Notes: generated by a model not told the origin, from the letters alone. DNA of 35,813 bases from Bacteroidaceae bacterium (GCA_017649485.1 JAGCGS010000038.1:1-35813), one strand, 5' to 3'. Positions 1-8,913 are shown, numbered from the stretch's first letter. Program-made: numbers and translations.

Positions 1-27
1 ACACATTAAAAAAAACAAATGTGACAG

Positions 28-231
28 CGTGACACGTAGTGAGCCAATCAATTGCTCGGAGTAAAAGGATTAATTGCTCGGAGTAAATGGCTCAATTAGT
101 CGGAGCAATTGCCATAGGATGAAGCAGGCGATTCTTCAGCTGCCGGCTCGAGACTCATCAGGCGACGCCTGGCAAGGCATCAGCTGTCGGTAAGCGACCC
201 TTTTACTGGCGGTAAGCGACCCCGACTACAT
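28..231. repeat. 22-bp-period tandem repeat block in gene-free DNA
   Basis: Three clear 22-bp units start at 50, 72 and 94. The first two share the core AATTGCTCGGAGTAAA and the third is diverged. Farther right the sequence changes but short matches keep a 22-bp spacing: CTTCAG/CATCAG/CATCAG at 134, 156 and 178; CAGCTGCCGG at 137 and CAGCTGTCGG at 181 (44 apart); CGGTAAGCGACCC at 188 and 210. CAATTGCTC (49-57) is the reverse complement of GAGCAATTG (104-112), so a transcript could fold. CAGGCG-A-CGCCTG (159-171) is a small palindrome. No coding sequence is supported here. The function is unknown. Confidence 0.6.
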
Positions 232-283
232 GGCATACAATCTTGACCCTATCACTGGTGAAGACCTTCGGCTAAGACATCGG

Positions 284-1411
284 CTAAGGCAAGTCGTAAA
301 CAAAGACTTTGGCGTCTTGATGGTCCTGGATGGTATAGAGCTTGCCATCCTTCACAAAGATATTGCGAGTGGGGCGATCCAACAAGAATTTATGAACTAT
401 CTCACCTGATTGAATATCAAAAACATGGATTTCACGTTCAAAATGACCAATCTCATCATCCTCAGCCTCGCCAACAAGCAAGGCATAGACAAGCTCATCT
501 GTGAGTGAAACATGAGAATAGCCTGCCTTGTTCTTTTCCACAAATGAAGAAATGCCTGTTGGCATATAATCCAGCTCTTCCTCCACATACTCCCACTTCT
601 TCTCCATATCCCTGTCTTTCAGCTCATAAAGGGTAAGGATGGGAGCTGCCGAGATGCAATCAGCCAGATAGCGACGATTGGGCGACAAGCCCTGAGAACC
701 ATAATTGGCGATATTATGCACATTGTCAACAATATCCGGACGGGATTTTGGACGCAAGCTACCCGCATAGCCGATGATCTGCAGGGAATCGTTCATGATG
801 GCAAACTTACCTCCATGAGGCCCCACATCATCCTCCTCAATGACCTTACCGTTAACAATCAGACTATTGCGCTCATAATAGAACTTGCCTGAGGCCACAT
901 AGCCGTCGTTTGTCATATAAACATTCCAGATAAAGGGAAACTCATCCCAAAACCTCTGTTCTCGCTCAGGCATCGCCCTGTTCTTGTCACGCAAAAGGGT
1001 GGAGAGGTTGTAGGTCAGTATTTTATAGCCAAAATCACACACACTCACCTTCTCTACACCATCCTCTGTAAAAAAGTCGAACTGACTGGCACTCATACAT
1101 TTGCCATACGCGTCGCCTTGGGGAACAAAGGAGAACAGGTATTGCCCTGCTGGCATTCGGAACACCTGGATGAAGTTGTCGTAGCATCTGTAATCGACTA
1201 CAAACAACAGGGAATCATGTAGATAGAGATCAATAGGCAAACCCATGTCCAACTCTATGGAATCAGCGGGCATCAGAATTTCCCAAGCATCTTCTTCCTC
1301 CTGATGGCTATGGCAAGAAGCCATTATCAGCAACCAGCATAATCCAATGATTGACAGGAACCTGCCTGCACTAAATCTCATGTATCGCATTTCTTCTCCC
1401 TTCATTTTCAT
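284..1411 (-). CDS. BF3164-like (TolB-like beta-propeller) lipoprotein, copy B
   Basis: A 375-residue predicted lipoprotein. A hydrophobic signal segment (about residues 16-32) ends in MASC, with Cys33 as the likely lipid-anchored residue. The body resembles the BF3164 family of Bacteroidota lipoproteins with a six-bladed propeller-like fold, whose role is unknown. It is a paralogue of the product at 3003-4034: both have MPADSI(E/D)L just after the anchor, a YLADC...APxLTLYEL segment and a late VHVFDI/IHVFDI strand. It is the last gene of a minus-strand operon. Its first ATG overlaps the stop of the TPR/HTH regulator (ATGA), implying translational coupling; an internal ATG at 1390, preceded by an AG-rich stretch, is an alternative start. 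It probably sits in the periplasm or outer membrane facing the regulator's sensor part (inference). Confidence 0.75.
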   Translation of the reverse strand: MKMKGEEMRYMRFSAGRFLSIIGLCWLLIMASCHSHQEEEDAWEILMPADSIELDMGLPIDLYLHDSLLFVVDYRCYDNFIQVFRMPAGQYLFSFVPQGDAYGKCMSASQFDFFTEDGVEKVSVCDFGYKILTYNLSTLLRDKNRAMPEREQRFWDEFPFIWNVYMTNDGYVASGKFYYERNSLIVNGKVIEEDDVGPHGGKFAIMNDSLQIIGYAGSLRPKSRPDIVDNVHNIANYGSQGLSPNRRYLADCISAAPILTLYELKDRDMEKKWEYVEEELDYMPTGISSFVEKNKAGYSHVSLTDELVYALLVGEAEDDEIGHFEREIHVFDIQSGEIVHKFLLDRPTRNIFVKDGKLYTIQDHQDAKVFVYDLP

Positions 1412-2997
1412 AATTTCATGATTATCTCATCCCAATCCTCTGCTTTGCCAACCTTGCCTGTTACCTTTTTATACATCCGCGCGCGAGCATTGGTGATAGT
1501 GTTTCGCTCCCTCGACACCAAGCGAGCTATCTCTGATGGCTTGAAGCCCATCTTCATCGCCTTGCAAACCCTCAATTCCTGTTCTTTGACAATGCCTAAA
1601 GCCCCCAAGCGAGAGAGGAAGTCGGGATAGACCTGATTGATCAGGGTGTTCATCTCCTCCCAATCAGCATCCTTGGCAGGCATCAGCGATTTTTTCAACC
1701 TTGTGTAGAGATCGCTTGCGAAGATGGTCTGCTGCTGCTCGTCCACCTGCTTCACGGTAAACTGGTCGAGCAGGGCATTGTTGGCACGAAGTTGCTGAAT
1801 CTCAGCCTGTGTGATGCGATAATAGACCATCACACCAGCCACCAGAGCCAACAACAGCAAGGCGATGACGATTGTCAGATATACATATCGCTGGTTCTCC
1901 TTATGGAGAGTCTCAATCTGACGCTCCAACTGGCGACTGTTGTACAAGGCATTGATGCGGGCAATATTCTCAGTATCAGTGATGCTCAACACAGAATCCG
2001 TATATTGCTGGTATTGCAGCAAGTAGGGTAACATCTGTTGCTTATCGCCTGCCCGGGCTGCTATATACAACAGTTTCCCGCTTGCTTCACGCTTGGCTCG
2101 AACAGACTCCATCTGCAAAAGCCGGTTGTAATAGTAAGCGGCTGAGTCATAGTTTTGCTGATGGGCGTGGAAATCACCGGCTATGGAGTAGAGCAGCTCC
2201 TTATCATCGGTTGAGCGAGGACGCTTGAGAAATATGTCTAATAGGTTCTCTACAGAGATCCATTCATCCTCAGCCATATAAAGCAGACACTCCTGCATGA
2301 GCACAGAACGGTAAAGTCCGCCATCATGCCTGATGAGCAGAGACAGGTTGGATGCCACATTGAGGTTGTGATGAGCCATCAGGTAGTCCTTCTTCTGCAA
2401 GAAAATCCTCCCCACATCGCGGTAAATGCGAATCATTCCGATAGTGTCATTCAGCTGCTTGGCTATGGAGCGCGCCTTTTTCAGCGACTCATGGGCCTGT
2501 TCAGTAAGTTGTTGGCCATAGAAGAGATGGCCCATCTGCTCGAAGACATGCTCCTTAGCCAGCAAAGACTGCTCGTCTTGCTTGCCCTCCATCGTGTCGA
2601 GGGCTTTCTGGTAGTACTCCAAAGCGCGGTTGGCATCGTTGAAGTCTTGATAAATGTTGCCTGCATAATAATAGGCATCGCTCAGGTAGGCCTTGCTGCC
2701 TCCAAGCTCATAGTAGTCCACCACAGAGAGGGCAAGGCTATCTGATGAAGGACGGATGCCCAACTCTTTGTCTGTCTTAATTTTCAGCAGATGATAGCGC
2801 ATCCTCACCGACTTGCCTTCCTGCATGACTTCACCATTGATGCTATCGAGCATCCGCCTTGTCTCTACGAACCTTGACTCAGCAAACAACTGCTCTGCCC
2901 GGTTCATGGCAGGGGAATAACCGGCATACCAAACCAGCCAAATGCCTATACACATCAGGCAACACATCAGCATTATATAGACTATCCGCTTCAGCAT
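1408..2997 (-). CDS. Membrane-spanning TPR protein with C-terminal LuxR-like HTH (transcriptional regulator)
   Basis: A 529-residue protein. Visible parts in order: a TM segment at about residues 5-25; a TPR-like helical array at about 30-345, with AxxYYQKALD- and AAYYYNRLL-type helices; a coiled-coil-like segment; a second TM at about 371-393; another coiled coil; and a C-terminal helix-turn-helix at about 473-515, with KEQELRVCKAMKMG followed by PSEIARLVSRERNTI. This predicts an extracytoplasmic TPR sensor joined to a cytoplasmic DNA-binding domain, an architecture common in Bacteroidota. It lies 5 bases after one BF3164-like lipoprotein gene and overlaps the next by 4 bases, so the three are surely co-transcribed. 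The target genes and the ligand are unknown. That the lipoproteins are its sensory partners is inference. Confidence 0.8.
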   Translation of the reverse strand: MLKRIVYIMLMCCLMCIGIWLVWYAGYSPAMNRAEQLFAESRFVETRRMLDSINGEVMQEGKSVRMRYHLLKIKTDKELGIRPSSDSLALSVVDYYELGGSKAYLSDAYYYAGNIYQDFNDANRALEYYQKALDTMEGKQDEQSLLAKEHVFEQMGHLFYGQQLTEQAHESLKKARSIAKQLNDTIGMIRIYRDVGRIFLQKKDYLMAHHNLNVASNLSLLIRHDGGLYRSVLMQECLLYMAEDEWISVENLLDIFLKRPRSTDDKELLYSIAGDFHAHQQNYDSAAYYYNRLLQMESVRAKREASGKLLYIAARAGDKQQMLPYLLQYQQYTDSVLSITDTENIARINALYNSRQLERQIETLHKENQRYVYLTIVIALLLLALVAGVMVYYRITQAEIQQLRANNALLDQFTVKQVDEQQQTIFASDLYTRLKKSLMPAKDADWEEMNTLINQVYPDFLSRLGALGIVKEQELRVCKAMKMGFKPSEIARLVSRERNTITNARARMYKKVTGKVGKAEDWDEIIMKL

Positions 2998-3002
2998 ACT
3001 AT

Positions 3003-4034
3003 CTATTCTTCTAAGTTGTAAACCTGCACAACGGGATTAATGTCATAAGTCAAAGCATACATCTTGCCATCATTCCATAGGACATCTAAGGAAGGACGAC
3101 TCAGGAGATATTGCTTTACCAACTCACCTGTTTCTATATCAAACACATGCACTTCTCTTCTATAATGCCCCACTTCATCTTCATCCGGCTCACCTATATA
3201 AAGTGCATAAAGATATTTTTCTGAAAAGGTGGTTGAGCCGTATCCCGACTTGCTTTTAGGCACAAAAGCAAAGTCTTCAATAGGCTCATAATCTATTTCC
3301 TCTTTTAGATACTCCCATCGCTTCCGCATATCGCCATCTGTTAACTCATAAAGCGTCAAAACAGGGGCAATAGTCACACAATCAGCCAAATACTTCCTGT
3401 CTGGCGAAACTCTCACTTCTCCATAGTTCGCCATAATGTGGACGGTGTCTGATACAAATTTATCAACTTTAGGGCGATAGCTACCTGCATACTTCACCTC
3501 CTCTAAAGAATCGGTAAGAAGCAGGAATTTTCCTTCGGTGCGAATACCAGTAGAAATATAGCCATTGCTGACTTTAATGACTTGCAAAATATGGGGGAAC
3601 TTCCCGTGTACAATGCGTTCCATCAAAGGCTTTGCTGCATATTTTTCTCGCATGACGGCATCATAGCTGTAAGTGATAATCTTCTCGTTGAAAACTATCA
3701 GGTCAACTCTTTCCTCACCATTCACCTCATAGAAATCAATATGACTTACACTGTTTGTGCCATAATTTTCATTAAGGTTTTGTTTACCATAACCAAAAGA
3801 GAACAGGAATTGCAGGGTATTGAGGTCATAAACCTGAACAGCTCCATCTATTGTTTGGGTATCAATTACAAAGAGTTTGTCATCATAAACTTGCATACTT
3901 TTATGATGACCAATTTCCAAATCAATGGAATCAGCAGGCATGATTACCTCCATTTCAGGCACTTGCAATCTTTGCTGGCAAGAAAACAAAGCCAACATAC
4001 AAAACATCATGCCTACAATTCCTATTCTCTTCAT
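3003..4034 (-). CDS. BF3164-like (TolB-like beta-propeller) lipoprotein, copy A
   Basis: A 343-residue predicted lipoprotein. The signal peptide ends in LFSC, with Cys19 as the anchor. The rest reads as repeated propeller-like strands (VYDDKLFVID, VQVYDLNTLQFLFSFG, HVFDIETGELV) and matches the BF3164-like Bacteroidota lipoprotein family. It is clearly paralogous to the product of 284-1411, with shared MPADSI, YLADC, APVLTLYEL, KRWEYLKEEIDY and REVHVFDI segments. It lies 15 bases downstream of the thioredoxin-like gene and 5 bases upstream of the TPR/HTH gene, in the same operon. In related genomes such lipoproteins can accompany small NVEALA-motif peptides; I looked for such a peptide gene around this operon and did not find one. 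The biochemical function is unknown. Confidence 0.78.
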   Translation of the reverse strand: MKRIGIVGMMFCMLALFSCQQRLQVPEMEVIMPADSIDLEIGHHKSMQVYDDKLFVIDTQTIDGAVQVYDLNTLQFLFSFGYGKQNLNENYGTNSVSHIDFYEVNGEERVDLIVFNEKIITYSYDAVMREKYAAKPLMERIVHGKFPHILQVIKVSNGYISTGIRTEGKFLLLTDSLEEVKYAGSYRPKVDKFVSDTVHIMANYGEVRVSPDRKYLADCVTIAPVLTLYELTDGDMRKRWEYLKEEIDYEPIEDFAFVPKSKSGYGSTTFSEKYLYALYIGEPDEDEVGHYRREVHVFDIETGELVKQYLLSRPSLDVLWNDGKMYALTYDINPVVQVYNLEE

Positions 4035-4049
4035 AAATTAGTAATTCAA

Positions 4050-5249
4050 TTAATTATCAAACAGTTCGGCAAAGATAGCCCTGAAAGGCTCTTCCATGAA
4101 CCCTTTTATCTGCTTCTCTATCTTGCCTTCAGGGTTGATCAGCACATAGTAGGGAATGCCCATGATGCGATAGTTCGTGTAGATGCCACCCTCGCCCTTC
4201 ATCTCATTCCAATTGCTCCAAGTAATATCATGCTCTGCGGAAGCCTTGTGCCAACGGCTGTCGGTGTCAGTGCTCATGCTCACAATGGCAAGCTTGCCGG
4301 CATACTGCTCGTACAACTGCTTCATGACTGGAAAAGCCTGGATGCATGGTCCGCAACCGCTGCTCCAGAAGTCGAGCAAGATATACTTGCCCTTATGCTC
4401 TGCGATGTGATGCAGATTGCCCTCAAGATCATAGAAATCGGCATCAGGGAAGTCATCCCCGTTCATAGCCTGTTTGGGCGGATAGAGACTGGCATAAATC
4501 TCCATACCCTGCTTGGTCTGCTTCAATTCATCTGGCAAAGACTGATACAGGGCTTTGGCATCCTCAGTAAAAGCATAGTCGGGATAAGCAATCGACATCC
4601 CCGCCATACCAGACAACTCACTCAGCCAAGGCTCCGAGGGCTTTACGCGCTTCATAATCTCCACTTGCTTGCCTTGTATGATTTGGTAGATAGAATCCGA
4701 CTGCTCACTAATGGCTGCATAACGATTATAGGCCTCACGATAACGCTCCTTCTCAGTAGTTCTGTCGATTGCGAACAGTTCATTTGTGATTTTCGTTCTT
4801 TCAAGTGCCACATCCTGAAACGCCTCATACTCAGGTATCGCTTGCAGTTCATCATAGGCAATCTGCTCAGGCACTTTGCTTTCCACTTGCCAAGTCTTGA
4901 TGTGATAGCCACTCCCCTTAACTTTTACATGGGCACCAGGCATTACATAGATGTCTCTGCTCAACGGGGGAAAATCATTATCGCGAACCCTTAGCGTGAG
5001 CTTGTTCAGCTCAGGTTCCTGCATCTGTTGCTCGAAATGGAACTTCCCCCCGACAATGGTGTCTGTGGCAATCCGGGTGCCTACATTGCCATCATACTGG
5101 TAAAGACCAATCTCTATCCCTTCTCTCACTCCTGTCAGCTCGCCATCAATTATATATGGTGTGTCGAAACTGACGGGCTTTTCTGAACAAGCAGCCACGA
5201 TTAAAGCGAGAACTGCCATCAACCAGATTTTTGCTTTCATTATCTTCAT
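4050..5249 (-). CDS. Thioredoxin-like (TlpA/ResA family) lipoprotein with N-terminal DUF4369-type domain
   Basis: A 399-residue thiol-disulfide oxidoreductase of the TlpA/ResA/AhpC-TSA type. A lipoprotein signal ends in VAAC (Cys21). Residues about 25-130 look like the DUF4369 beta domain common in Bacteroidota, followed by a helical linker. The thioredoxin domain begins near residue 270 and carries the redox motif CGPC at 299-302 in an LLDFWSSGCGPC context, with the cis-proline motif GIP near residue 366. Expected role: reducing periplasmic disulfides or detoxifying peroxides at the envelope; the substrate is not visible. It is the first gene of the minus-strand operon with the two BF3164-like lipoproteins and the TPR/HTH regulator, and has a perfect Bacteroidota -7 element upstream. 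Confidence 0.85.
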   Translation of the reverse strand: MKIMKAKIWLMAVLALIVAACSEKPVSFDTPYIIDGELTGVREGIEIGLYQYDGNVGTRIATDTIVGGKFHFEQQMQEPELNKLTLRVRDNDFPPLSRDIYVMPGAHVKVKGSGYHIKTWQVESKVPEQIAYDELQAIPEYEAFQDVALERTKITNELFAIDRTTEKERYREAYNRYAAISEQSDSIYQIIQGKQVEIMKRVKPSEPWLSELSGMAGMSIAYPDYAFTEDAKALYQSLPDELKQTKQGMEIYASLYPPKQAMNGDDFPDADFYDLEGNLHHIAEHKGKYILLDFWSSGCGPCIQAFPVMKQLYEQYAGKLAIVSMSTDTDSRWHKASAEHDITWSNWNEMKGEGGIYTNYRIMGIPYYVLINPEGKIEKQIKGFMEEPFRAIFAELFDN

Positions 5250-5271
5250 TCATTTAGTTTAAAATTCACTG

Positions 5272-5279
5272 CAAAGATA
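5272..5279 (-). promoter_or_regulatory. Candidate -7 promoter element for the lipoprotein/regulator operon
   Basis: The minus strand reads TATCTTTG, a perfect match to the Bacteroidota -7 consensus TAnnTTTG. It lies 23 bases before the start codon of the thioredoxin-like gene. No clear TTTG is seen at the -33 spacing, so confidence is moderate. Confidence 0.5.
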
Positions 5280-5351
5280 GGTAGCAAACCTTGAAGAACT
5301 GTTCCCAAGGAGTTCACTTTTTATTCACTTTTGGCAAAAAGGGGTTAAAAA

Positions 5352-7193
5352 TCAGCCCAACGACTGCATATCGTTCAGCTTTTTGTAATAGCCATTTTGG
5401 TGCAGGAGATCGTCGTGCTTGCCATGCTCAACAATCTGACCTTCATGGAGCACATAAATCTCATCGGCATTGCGGATGGTACTGAGGCGATGGGCAATAG
5501 CAACAGTGGTGCGAGTTTTCATCAAGCGCTCAAGGGCATCCTGCACCAGGCGTTCACTTTCTGTGTCGAGGGCAGAGGTAGCCTCATCGAGAATCAGGAT
5601 AGGAGGGTTTTTCAATATGGCACGAGCTATGCTAACACGCTGTCGCTGACCTCCTGACAGACGGCCACCACGATCGCCGATGTTGGTATCATAGCCCTGC
5701 TCAGACGCCAGGATGAACTCATGGGCATTGGCAATGCGAGCTGCCTGCTCCACTTGTTCGCGAGTAGCTCCATCCACCCCAAATGAGATATTATTAAAGA
5801 AGGTATCGTTGAAAAGAATAGCCTCCTGATTCACATTACCAATGAGCTGGCGCAGGTCGTGAATGCCCAGATCCTTGACATTGATGCCATCAATAAGTAC
5901 CTCACCTTCTTGTACATCATAATAACGGGGGATAAGGTCCACCAAGGTGGATTTACCTCCTCCGCTCTGTCCTACCAAGGCGATGGTCTTACCTTTCTCG
6001 ATGGTGAGGTTGATATCTCGCAACACCCACTTGTCGGCATACTTGAACGACACATGACGAAATTCAATCTGATGTTGGAAATCAGCAATATGCACAGGAT
6101 GTTCAGGCTCAAGGATATTGTTTTCAGCCATCAAAATCTTATCCACTCGCTCCATAGATGCCAAACCCTTGGGGATGTTGTAGCTGGCGCGTGAGAACTC
6201 CTTCAGGGGGTTGATGATACTATAGAGAATTACCAGATAATAGACAAAGGTGGAGCCATCGAGTACTTGCTGGTTCAACACCAGGATACCACCAAACCAT
6301 AAGACAATGACAATCATCACAGTACCTAAGAACTCACTCATGGGGTGTGCCATTGACTGACGGATATTCACTCGCATAATGTGGTCGCGATAACCAGAAT
6401 TAATCTTGTCGAAGCGACGATTCATCTTCTCTTCGGCATTGAAAGCCTTGATGATGCGCAGGCCTCCTAACGTTTCCTCCACAATGCTCATAGTGTCGCT
6501 CCAAAGCGACTGAGCCTTGATGCTCTTGGCTTTCAGCTTTCTTCCCACAAAGCCCATGAACCAACCAAAAATGGGCACAAACACCAAAGTAAACAAGGTG
6601 AGCTGCCAAGATACCACCAACAAGGCGATAAAATAGGAGATGATAAGGATGGGATTCTTAAAAAGCATATCAAGGCTTGCCATAATGGAGTTCTCAATCT
6701 CCTGTACATCACCACTCATACGTGCTATGATGTCGCCCTTGCGTTCCTCGCTAAAGAAGCCCAATGGCAAAGAGTTGATTTTCTGATAAAGCTGATTGCG
6801 GATATCCCTCACCACACCTGTCCTTACAGGAACAATCGTGGCTGATGAAAGAAAATAGGCACCAGTTTTAAGGAAGGTGGCAAAAGCCAGAAAGATACCT
6901 ATCACCAGCATGGTAGTGGTTGGCCCCAAGCTTGTTACCATATACTGCACAAAACTATTGGCATTGTTGCTTATCACATCGCTGATGTTACCCAAAGTCA
7001 TCTCACTCCAAGGGATCCATTCCACAGGCTCCATCGACCCTTCTGTCTGGAATAATATATTAAGGATGGGGATGATTGCCATAAACGAGAAGATATTGAG
7101 CAACGCACTGAGGATGTTGAACAGTACAGTCAGTACCAAGTATTTTTTATAGGGTGGTACAAATCTTTTCAGTACCTGGATAAATTCTTTCAT
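5352..7193 (-). CDS. ABC transporter, fused permease and ATPase (MsbA-like exporter)
   Basis: A 613-residue half-transporter that would work as a homodimer in the inner membrane. The N-terminal half (to about residue 340) has six predicted TM helices with exporter-type coupling segments. The nucleotide-binding domain has Walker A GQSGGGKST (408-416), Q-loop Gln456, signature LSGGQ (513-517), Walker B ILILDE (532-537) and H-loop His568, so it should be catalytically competent. The length and TM-NBD order fit the MsbA/lipid A flippase and multidrug exporter family. A role in lipid A or lipid export is suggested by the LPS-type genes transcribed divergently from 7274, but the substrate cannot be read from sequence. 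It is followed after 102 bases by a separately promoted operon. Confidence 0.88.
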   Translation of the reverse strand: MKEFIQVLKRFVPPYKKYLVLTVLFNILSALLNIFSFMAIIPILNILFQTEGSMEPVEWIPWSEMTLGNISDVISNNANSFVQYMVTSLGPTTTMLVIGIFLAFATFLKTGAYFLSSATIVPVRTGVVRDIRNQLYQKINSLPLGFFSEERKGDIIARMSGDVQEIENSIMASLDMLFKNPILIISYFIALLVVSWQLTLFTLVFVPIFGWFMGFVGRKLKAKSIKAQSLWSDTMSIVEETLGGLRIIKAFNAEEKMNRRFDKINSGYRDHIMRVNIRQSMAHPMSEFLGTVMIVIVLWFGGILVLNQQVLDGSTFVYYLVILYSIINPLKEFSRASYNIPKGLASMERVDKILMAENNILEPEHPVHIADFQHQIEFRHVSFKYADKWVLRDINLTIEKGKTIALVGQSGGGKSTLVDLIPRYYDVQEGEVLIDGINVKDLGIHDLRQLIGNVNQEAILFNDTFFNNISFGVDGATREQVEQAARIANAHEFILASEQGYDTNIGDRGGRLSGGQRQRVSIARAILKNPPILILDEATSALDTESERLVQDALERLMKTRTTVAIAHRLSTIRNADEIYVLHEGQIVEHGKHDDLLHQNGYYKKLNDMQSLG

Positions 7194-7215
7194 ATTTTTT
7201 TCTTCTTCAAACGTG

Positions 7216-7246
7216 CAAAATTACAAAATCTTACTATATTTGCAAG
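7216..7246 (-). promoter_or_regulatory. Candidate promoter of the ABC exporter gene
   Basis: The minus strand has a perfect -7 element TAATTTTG (7216-7223) and, 19 bases upstream, CTTG (7243-7246) as a one-mismatch -33 TTTG. The start codon is at 7193, giving a leader of roughly 15 bases. It overlaps the divergent promoter region for the 7274 gene. Confidence 0.5.
7235..7242 (+). promoter_or_regulatory. Candidate -7 element of the LPS-type cassette
   Basis: TATATTTG matches TAnnTTTG perfectly and lies 31 bases before the ATG at 7274. A -33 element is not clear. The intergenic region is only 80 bp, so the two divergent promoters overlap and could be co-regulated. Confidence 0.5.
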
Positions 7247-7273
7247 ATAGTTATTGATAAAAAACCTTACGAC

Positions 7274-7882
7274 ATGAAATTTACTGAGTTAAGCAACAGC
7301 ATTTTCGTGACTGTGATTGACAATTATCACAAGACCGACAACGTGGATACACCCATCCAAAACCCCTATCCTATGAAAAGCATCGAATTCTATCTGTATC
7401 TGAAGAATTGGATAGACACTGTGCAATGGCATCTGGAGGATATCATACGAGATCCGATTATTGAACCTGTAGAAGCACTGCAAATCAAGCGCAGAATCGA
7501 CAAGTCGAACCAAGACCGCACTGACTTGGTGGAGCTGATTGACAGCTACTTCTTAGACAAGTATAAAGATGTGGAAGTGCTACCGGATGCCACCATCAAC
7601 ACTGAAAGTCCGGCTTGGGCGATAGACCGCTTGTCGATTCTGTCACTAAAGATTTACCACATGCGTGAACAGGTTGAGCGTCAAGACTCTACCCCTGAGC
7701 ACCATGAGGCTTGCCAGAAGAAACTGGATGTGCTATTGGAGCAACAGAAGGATTTGAGTACTGCCATCGATCAGCTCTTAGCTGACATTGAGGCTGGCAG
7801 GAAGTACATGAAGGTTTATAAACAGATGAAGATGTACAACGATCCAGCATTGAACCCTGTGCTCTACGGACAGAAGAAATGA
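7274..7882 (+). CDS. DUF4254 family protein
   Basis: A 202-residue soluble, mostly helical protein recognised as DUF4254, a family of unknown function found in Bacteroidota next to glycosyltransferase genes. Conserved-looking features are the N-terminal NxY/WxxDxxD-like stretch, the ELIDSYF segment and an SPAWAIDRLSILSLKIYHM segment, followed by a long helical tail rich in Gln and Leu. No signal peptide or TM helix is seen, so it is probably cytoplasmic. Its stop overlaps the start of the GT9 gene by 4 bases (ATGA), so the two are translationally coupled. A role in assembly of lipopolysaccharide or another surface glycan is inferred from context only. Confidence 0.8.
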   Translation: MKFTELSNSIFVTVIDNYHKTDNVDTPIQNPYPMKSIEFYLYLKNWIDTVQWHLEDIIRDPIIEPVEALQIKRRIDKSNQDRTDLVELIDSYFLDKYKDVEVLPDATINTESPAWAIDRLSILSLKIYHMREQVERQDSTPEHHEACQKKLDVLLEQQKDLSTAIDQLLADIEAGRKYMKVYKQMKMYNDPALNPVLYGQKK

Positions 7883-8913
7883 AACTGCTCGCCATCAGAT
7901 TCTCGGCTTTGGGTGATGTGGCAATGACAGTGCCTGTGATTGACTCATTGGCTAGGCAGTATCCCGACCTCAGCATTACAATACTGAGCAAAGGTTTTGT
8001 TGCTCCACTGTTTGCCCACATGCCTGCAAATGTTCAGTTCAAAGGTGTAAACCTAAACGACTACAAAGGCTTGAGCGGACTCTATCGCCTGTTTAAAGAG
8101 CTGAAGAGAGAGCAGTTTGATGCCATTGCCGACATCCATGATGTGCTTCGCACAAAGATTCTACGATTGTTCTTTGCTCTTTCAGGCGTAAAGATTGCCC
8201 ATATCGACAAAGGTAGGAAAGAGAAAAAAGCACTTTGCCAACCTAAGTCCAAACACATGGTTCTGCTAAAAAGCTCTTTTCAGCGCTATGCTGATGTATT
8301 TCAATCGTTAGGCTTTCCTGTAAAAGTGCAATTCCATTCTATATTTGACGGGGAAAAGGGAAATGCTACCCTGTTTGACCAATTGGCTAAACCAGTAGCA
8401 AACGAACGGTGGATAGGCTTCGCGCCCTTTGCCACCCATAAAGGCAAGATATTACCCATAGCTACTACAACTGAAGTAATTAATCTGCTTTGCGAGGATA
8501 AGCATAATCAGCTCTTCCTCTTTGGAGGCGGACAGGAAGAAATCAAACAACTGAACGCTTTGGCTGAGGGAAAATCCCAAGTAATAGTTGTGGCAGGCAA
8601 ATTGAAGATGACAGGAGAATTAGCTTTGATGAGCTACCTGGACGTAATGATATCGATGGATTCTGCCAATATGCACTTGGCATCTTTGGTAGGCATTCCC
8701 GTTGTTTCTATATGGGGAGCCACCCATCCTTATGCTGGTTTTATGGGATGGGGGCAATCTGAAAACCTTGCTGTACAGACGGCATTGAGTTGCCGCCCCT
8801 GCTCAATTTTTGGCAACAAGCCCTGTATGCGAAATGACTATGCCTGCCTGAACGACCTGACTGCCCAAGAGATAGTCAGCAAAGTGAAATCCTTATTCCT
8901 TCATGAGACATGA
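7879..8913 (+). CDS. Glycosyltransferase family 9 (heptosyltransferase-like)
   Basis: A 344-residue GT-B fold glycosyltransferase of family 9, the ADP-heptose:LPS heptosyltransferase type. The N-terminus MKLLAIRFSALGDVAMTVPV is the typical first strand and loop. The C-terminal donor-binding region has the SMDSANMHLASLVGIPVVSIWGA stretch (about residues 253-276), followed by THP and a Cys-rich CRPCSIFGNKPC segment. It probably transfers a sugar to the LPS core at the cytoplasmic face of the inner membrane; the actual donor sugar is not certain. It overlaps its neighbours at both ends by 4 bases (ATGA at 7879 and at 8910), forming a tight three-gene cassette with DUF4254 and a WaaP-like kinase. 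Confidence 0.87.
   Translation: MKLLAIRFSALGDVAMTVPVIDSLARQYPDLSITILSKGFVAPLFAHMPANVQFKGVNLNDYKGLSGLYRLFKELKREQFDAIADIHDVLRTKILRLFFALSGVKIAHIDKGRKEKKALCQPKSKHMVLLKSSFQRYADVFQSLGFPVKVQFHSIFDGEKGNATLFDQLAKPVANERWIGFAPFATHKGKILPIATTTEVINLLCEDKHNQLFLFGGGQEEIKQLNALAEGKSQVIVVAGKLKMTGELALMSYLDVMISMDSANMHLASLVGIPVVSIWGATHPYAGFMGWGQSENLAVQTALSCRPCSIFGNKPCMRNDYACLNDLTAQEIVSKVKSLFLHET

Noticed and set aside
28-231. CRISPR array
   Set aside because: The 22-bp units are contiguous and diverge gradually; there are no constant repeats separated by unique spacers and no cas genes.
3582-4994. Open frame of 470 codons on the plus strand
   Set aside because: It runs antisense through two well-supported lipoprotein genes, and its product has no signal, motif or repeat pattern.
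1-5351. NVEALA-type small peptide gene near the BF3164-like lipoproteins
   Set aside because: I looked at the gaps around the operon for a short secreted peptide with this motif and found none.
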